64,000 nt of DNA, taken from positions 1,674,001 through 1,738,000 of the forward strand of contig DAJPGJ010000001.1 in the NCBI GenBank assembly GCA_025992705.1, written 5' to 3'. Numbering within the stretch: the first letter of the stretch is position 1; the number at the start of each line of letters is the position of its first letter. The notes below the pieces were generated by a model that was not told where the DNA came from, ran no database searches, and was given only the letters and a program-made list of their open reading frames with translations. The stretch comes from Coriobacteriaceae bacterium (GTDB lineage: Bacteria > Actinomycetota > Coriobacteriia > Coriobacteriales > QAMH01). Below, piece by piece: positions 27,601-33,600 of this stretch. Made by a program: the position numbers and the translations under genes.

Positions 27601-30600
27601 CGAGACGCCGGCGTTGGTGTAGTCATCGGCCAGGTCGCTCGAAGAGCCAAACCACAGGTTGTAGATCCAGGTGCCCTTGTCGGGCTCGCGATTCGTCAGC
27701 GTCTCGCTGAGGCCGGAGGCCTGCGAGAGCACGACGCCCTTGCCCACGGTGAGCTTGTAGAGCGACTGGCAGTCGCGGAACATGTCGGTGACATCGGCAT
27801 CGCGGCCGGCGTCATGCATGATCCAGTTGCCGATCTTGACATAGGCGAGCTTCTTGCAACCGGCAAACAGGCCGTTGAAGTTGGTGACGTGGGAGACGTC
27901 CAGGAAGGTACCGTCAAAGCTCTCGAGGTTGACCATGTTGGAGAACCAGCCGAGCATCGTGTCCTGCGGAACCAGGGTCGAGAAGGTGCTGACATGCTTG
28001 ACGGCCGCGATGTTGGGGATGCCGGCGATCAGGTCCTCGGTGATCTCGACGATGTTGTCGAGGGTGCCGGTCTTGACGACCGTAGTGCCCGGCGACAATG
28101 CCCACTGCAGGGTGGAGCCGCTGTACTCCATCTTGCCGTCCACCAAGGTGGCCGTGCCGGACTTGTGGATGTCGCGATCCTCGCTGGCATCCGACCCCAT
28201 GATGAGCGTACCCTTCTTGACGTCGTTCTCCTCGTCATCGACCAGCGAGAAGATCCACCAGGCATTGGGGTTGTTGTCCACGCGGCTACCGGCGTACTTG
28301 GAGTCCCAGGTGTACAGGTGCTCGTCGTCGATGGCGACGGACAGGATCACGTCGTAGCGGCTCACGAGCTTGGCGGTGGGGCCAAACCACGGCACGTCAT
28401 GGACGATGTTGTTGTCCATGACCCAACGGCCCACGTTGGCGGCGCGGGCGGCAAGCTCCTTGCCGTTCACGTCGAGGCCCAGGCCCGTGCCCTCGAGCAC
28501 GACGCGCTTGATGGTGAGGCTGGAGAGCGCCGGCAGGTTAGCGAGCATGTTGGTGCGCTCCATGTCGCCATCCCATTCCCAACCGGAGAAGTTGAGGACG
28601 GCGAGGCTCGTGCAGCCCTCGAACAGCGACTCGAAGGACTGCTCGTCGGACTTCATGTTGATGTTGACGCCATCAAAGCTCTTGAGGCCCTTGTAATCCT
28701 TGAACCAGAAGGAGAGGTTGCGCGGGTTGATCTTGTAGGTGACACCGTTGTACTCGGTGGTTTGCGCCGTGACGGAGACCACGTCGGTCCAGGCGTTGAA
28801 CATGCCGTCCACGCTCGAGGCCTTTTCCCAAGGCAGCTGCGAGCTGTGCTCGCCCTTGACGACCTTGCCGGTCTCGGGGTCGATGGTGTCGGCCTCGTAG
28901 ATGGAGCGGTCGGTCACGACGGGCTCGACGGTGTTCTCGCTCGACCACACCTCGGGCAGGTCCATGCCAAAGGTCAGCGTGCCGCGATCATAGGACCACC
29001 AGGCGTTATCGTTCTCGCCAAAGCGGCCGCGGAACACGCCGGTCTGCCAGTAATAGTAAGCGCCATAGGTGTCGGTGTTCTTCCAGCCGTGGTCGTTGCC
29101 GGCGGGGTTCTCGTAACGGCGTACGAGGTCATCGGAGCTGCCAAACCAGGGGTCATCGGCATAGAGCACGGCGTCTGCATCCTTGGTGGCACGCATCCAG
29201 GAACCCATGGTGGCGTTGCGCGTATCGGAATCGAACAGCGCGGTGCCCTCGAGGCTGATGTACTGGCCGAGGTACAGCGAGATGATGGAATCGAGGCCCT
29301 TGAACATGTTGACGCGCGTGGCGTTGACGTTCATTTCCCAGCCGTGGACGTCGATGGAGGTGACCGATGCGCAGCCCTCGAACATCGAGTCATAGCTGAG
29401 CACGTTGTGGACGCTCCAGTTGGAGAGGCCCTCGACGACGATGAGCTTGTCATCGCCCTTGAAGAGGTTGGCGAGACTCGTGGCGCCGCTGACGTTCATG
29501 CTGGTGCCATCGAAGTGCTCGAGCGCGGTGTAGTTCTCGAACCAGCCCTCGAGGTTGTTGCCCACGAAGGTGACGCCGTTTTGCATCGTGATAGCCGAAA
29601 CCCTGTTGTCGCCAAAGGCGTCGGCCCAGGGCAGCTCGGCGGCCGTCTCGGTAATGACGTGGTCGGCACCGGTGCTCGTGTCGATGAGGCCGATTATGAG
29701 GTCACCATGGGTCTTCTCGTCGTCGGTGTAGGTGAACTGCCACCAGGCGTTCTCGTTGGTGAAGCGACCACGCAGCGTGCCCTCTTCCCAGGTGTACTTG
29801 ACGACGCCCAGGTCGCTTGCCGGGTCAGACACCGGGTAGCGCACCATGAGGTTCTTCGTCGTGCCAAACCACACGATGGTGAACGACTCGTCGCGACGCT
29901 CCCAGGAGCCGCGCGACGACTTGTGGTTGTCATCGATGCCCGTGTCGGCCAGGTAGGAGTTGTTGCCGACCGTGAGCTCGAGGATGGCCGGCGCGTTGGC
30001 GAGCATGCCGTTGCGGTTGGCCGTGACGTTCATGTGACCACCGGCAGCCGGGGTAAAGGCAATGTTGAGGTACTTGAGGCTCGTGGCACCGTTGAACATG
30101 TTCTCGAAGGTCGTGCCCGCCGAGACATCCCAGGTGCCGATGTTGAGGATGCTCTCGACGCCGGTGGCGTTCTCGAACATCGAGGAGAAGTCGGTGACCG
30201 CCGCGGTGTTCCAGTTCTGGGTGCCCTCGATCTGGATGGCGCTCTTGGTGTCCTTGAACATGGAGTTTACGGTGGTGACCTTGCCCGTGTCCCAGTTCTC
30301 CACGCCGGTGAAGCTGACGAGCGAGTCGCAGCCCTCGAACATGGAGGCGAGGCTGATCACGAGGTCCGTTGCCAGACCCGCGCCGTTGAAGCTCGTGAGC
30401 CCGGTGTAATAGGTGGCGAAGAGGTTCGCGAGACTCCAGGCAGACAGGCGGATGGTCGGGTTGCCGTTGAGGGCCTCGGCAACGAAGGACTTGACGTTGG
30501 CCAGGCCGTCGTACTGGTTCTCGGCCTCGTAGATGGCGTCGATGACGGGAATCCAGGCAGCCTCGGCCTCGGTCGGGTCAAGGGCGAGCTGGATGGGATT

Positions 30601-33600
30601 GGTGGTGTCGGTGCCCACGGTCAGCATGCCCGTGACGGCATCGTACTTCCACCAGGCCATGTCGCCGCCGTTGGCATCGCTGAAGCGGCCGGAGTAGTTG
30701 CGGGCCCTCCACTCGTAGAGGAAGTTGCTCCCGTAGTTGCGGCTGGTGACCGGATAGCGGCGCTCGAGGTCGGCCGAGGGGCCAAGCCACTTGTGGGTCA
30801 CGCTGGCATTGGTGGCCGTCGAGGGATCGAAGGTGCTGGCCTGGAAGCTGCCCTTGTCCTGGGCACGGTCCGGAGCGAGCGTGGCGTCGCCCAAACCAGA
30901 ATTGGTCAGGATGATCTTGTCGCCCAGGAACAGCATCTCGAGCGAGTTGAGACCGGCGAGGAAGTTCTCGCGCGAACTCGCGGTCGTCGCCTTGCTCATG
31001 TCCCAACCGGAGATGTCGAGCGTGGACAGGGAGCGGTTGTTGTAGAAGAAGTAGCTGAAATTGGTGCCCTTGGAGGTGTTCCACGCCGCGGCCTTGTCAA
31101 AGGTGCGCAGTACCGTGTTGTTGGCGAGGAAGTAGCTGAAGTCCGTCACGTTGGAAGTGTCGAAGACATCGACGCCGGCCAAGGTGGCAAACCTCGTGCC
31201 ATCAAACATGTGGGCCACGGAGGTGATCCCCGTAGTATTAGTGAAGTTGCCCATACCCGAGATGGTGTGCATCGCCGTGCAGTTGGCGCAGAAGTTCGCG
31301 AGGCTCGTGGCACCCGTGAAGTCCATGCCCTTGGCAAAGCGCAGGTTCTCGAGATTGACGTAGTCCTTGAACCAGTCGGCCGGATACAGCATGTGGAGCT
31401 TGTCCTCGAAGACGATGTAGCGAATCGAGGAGCGGCCCAGGGCACGGGCGGGCTCGCCGCTGCCGGCAGCCTTGCCGATGACGAGCAGCCAAGGCTGGTC
31501 GTTCTGCACGTTGACGGGGTCGGGGCGCTCGGTGATGGTGACGTTGCCACTCGGGTTGGTGGCACCGATGCGCAGCGTTGCGGCATCGGAGTCATACTCC
31601 CACCAGATGTTGCCATTGGACTGGAAGACGTTGCGCAGCAACGTGACATCCCAGAAGTAGAGTGCGGCCTCGCCCAGGGCGGCGCCCTCGGAAGCGGCGT
31701 TGCCGTAGCGATTCAGCAAGCTGGCGGAGGTACCGATCCAGTAGTCGGTATCGGAGCCCTTGCGCACCCAGGTACCACTCGTCTGGTCATGGAGGTCGAG
31801 CTTGTCCAGACCGGAGCCGATGAGCTGCACCTTGGGGCCCAGCTTGATATTAAGCAACTTGTTGACACCCTTGAACATGTCGGCGCGATTGGCGCTCATG
31901 CTGTGGCTCATGTCAAAGGAGCTGATGTCGAGGACGCCGTTGTTGACGCCACCAAGATCGACGTCGTTCATGAACAGGCCCGTGAACCCAACGCACTGGC
32001 TCGTGTCCAGGCCGGTGCCGTCAAAGTCGAAGAGCTTCACGAAGTCCTTGAACCAGTAGGACATGTCAGCAGGCTGCGCACCGTTATAGGTCTTGATCTG
32101 CTCCACGTTGCGTATCGTGACGATGGGCTGGCCATCGACCTGCTCGAGCCACGGCATGTAACGGGTGCCGTTGGCGCTGGCGGTCTCGCTGATGAGCTTG
32201 CCCAGAGTCTCGCCATCCTCATCATCGTCGGCACCGATGGAAAGGATGTTATTGACGTTGTCGAACTTCCACCAGGTGTTGTCGTTGTCAAAACGACCGC
32301 CACGCAGGATGGTGTTGAAGCGATAGGTGGCATCGCCGTGGGCAGCGCCCAGGATGGTGCCATTGTAACGACGCTCGAGGTTGTCGGTCGTGCCAAACCA
32401 GGGGTCCTTGACCTTGCCCTTGTCGTCGTAGCGCTCCCAGACGCCGTTGGCCTTGTTCATCGACGAGATGTTGAGCAGGCCGGCACCGGCAATGCGCGTG
32501 GTATCCGAGACGGTGATAGTCTTGAGCGAGCGGCAGTCCCCGAGCATCTCGGAGATGTTTGCCGATGCGCCCATGACCCAACCCGTCATGTCGATGTTCG
32601 CGGCATTGATGCAGCCCTTGAACAGACCGCTGAAGTCCGTGACGTTGCTGACGTCGAGGCCGGAACCCCTGAAGACGCTCAGGTTAACGTAGTCGGCAAA
32701 CCAGTTCGCAATCGATGCGGGTGCAACCATCTTATATGTATTAGTGCCGTCGATCGTCTCGTGGAAGGTGATGATGTTGATGAGGTCGCTCGGAACGGCA
32801 CGCAGCCAGGGCAGCTGGCTGGCGGTCTCGGTGACGGCGAAGTCCGTATGAGCGATGCTCGGATCAAGCTCGATCTCGAGCGTCTTGCGATTCCAGTTGT
32901 AGGACCACTTGATCGCACTATTACTAGTGAAGTAGCCCTCGGGGAAGAAGTTGAGGGTGAAGTTCGCCTTGAGGCCGTTGTCCGCCGCACCGTTGGTACC
33001 CCAGCGCTGGATCAGCTCGGAGGGCTTGCCCTGCCAGACGTTGATCTCGCCCTGGACGACGCGCGTGGCCATCCAGTAGCCGAGGTCGTCATTGCGCGAG
33101 GAGATGCGCTCGATGCCCGTATCGGTCAGCGCGGTGTCAGGATGCAGTGTAATGGTGCGCAAGGACTTCATGCCGGCCAACATATCGAGTCTATTCTTCT
33201 CGGTACCGTCAGCAACATTGCTGCCGGAACCTGTCGCAGTATAGACTCCCGAGAGGTCGAGCGACTCGAGCTTCTCGACATTGGCAAACATGTCCTGGAA
33301 CGAGATGCCGCTGTCGGTCTTCCAGGTCTCCATACCCGTGATGGTGGTGAGCACCTTCGCGTTCTGGAACATCTTGTCAAAGCTCACGGCCTTGGAAACA
33401 TCCAGATTGGTCACGTCGATGGTGGTGAGCGCCGTGTAATCGGCAAACCAGCTCGTGAGGTCCAGCGGGGTGACCTTGCCACCCGAGCCGTTGGCCACGA
33501 ACTTAATACTATGGATGTCGGCACGGCTGACCGCACTCGTGGTCGAGGTGAGCCACGGCAGGTTGGAGCCCGTCAGGGAAGTCGTGAGCTGCTTGTCACT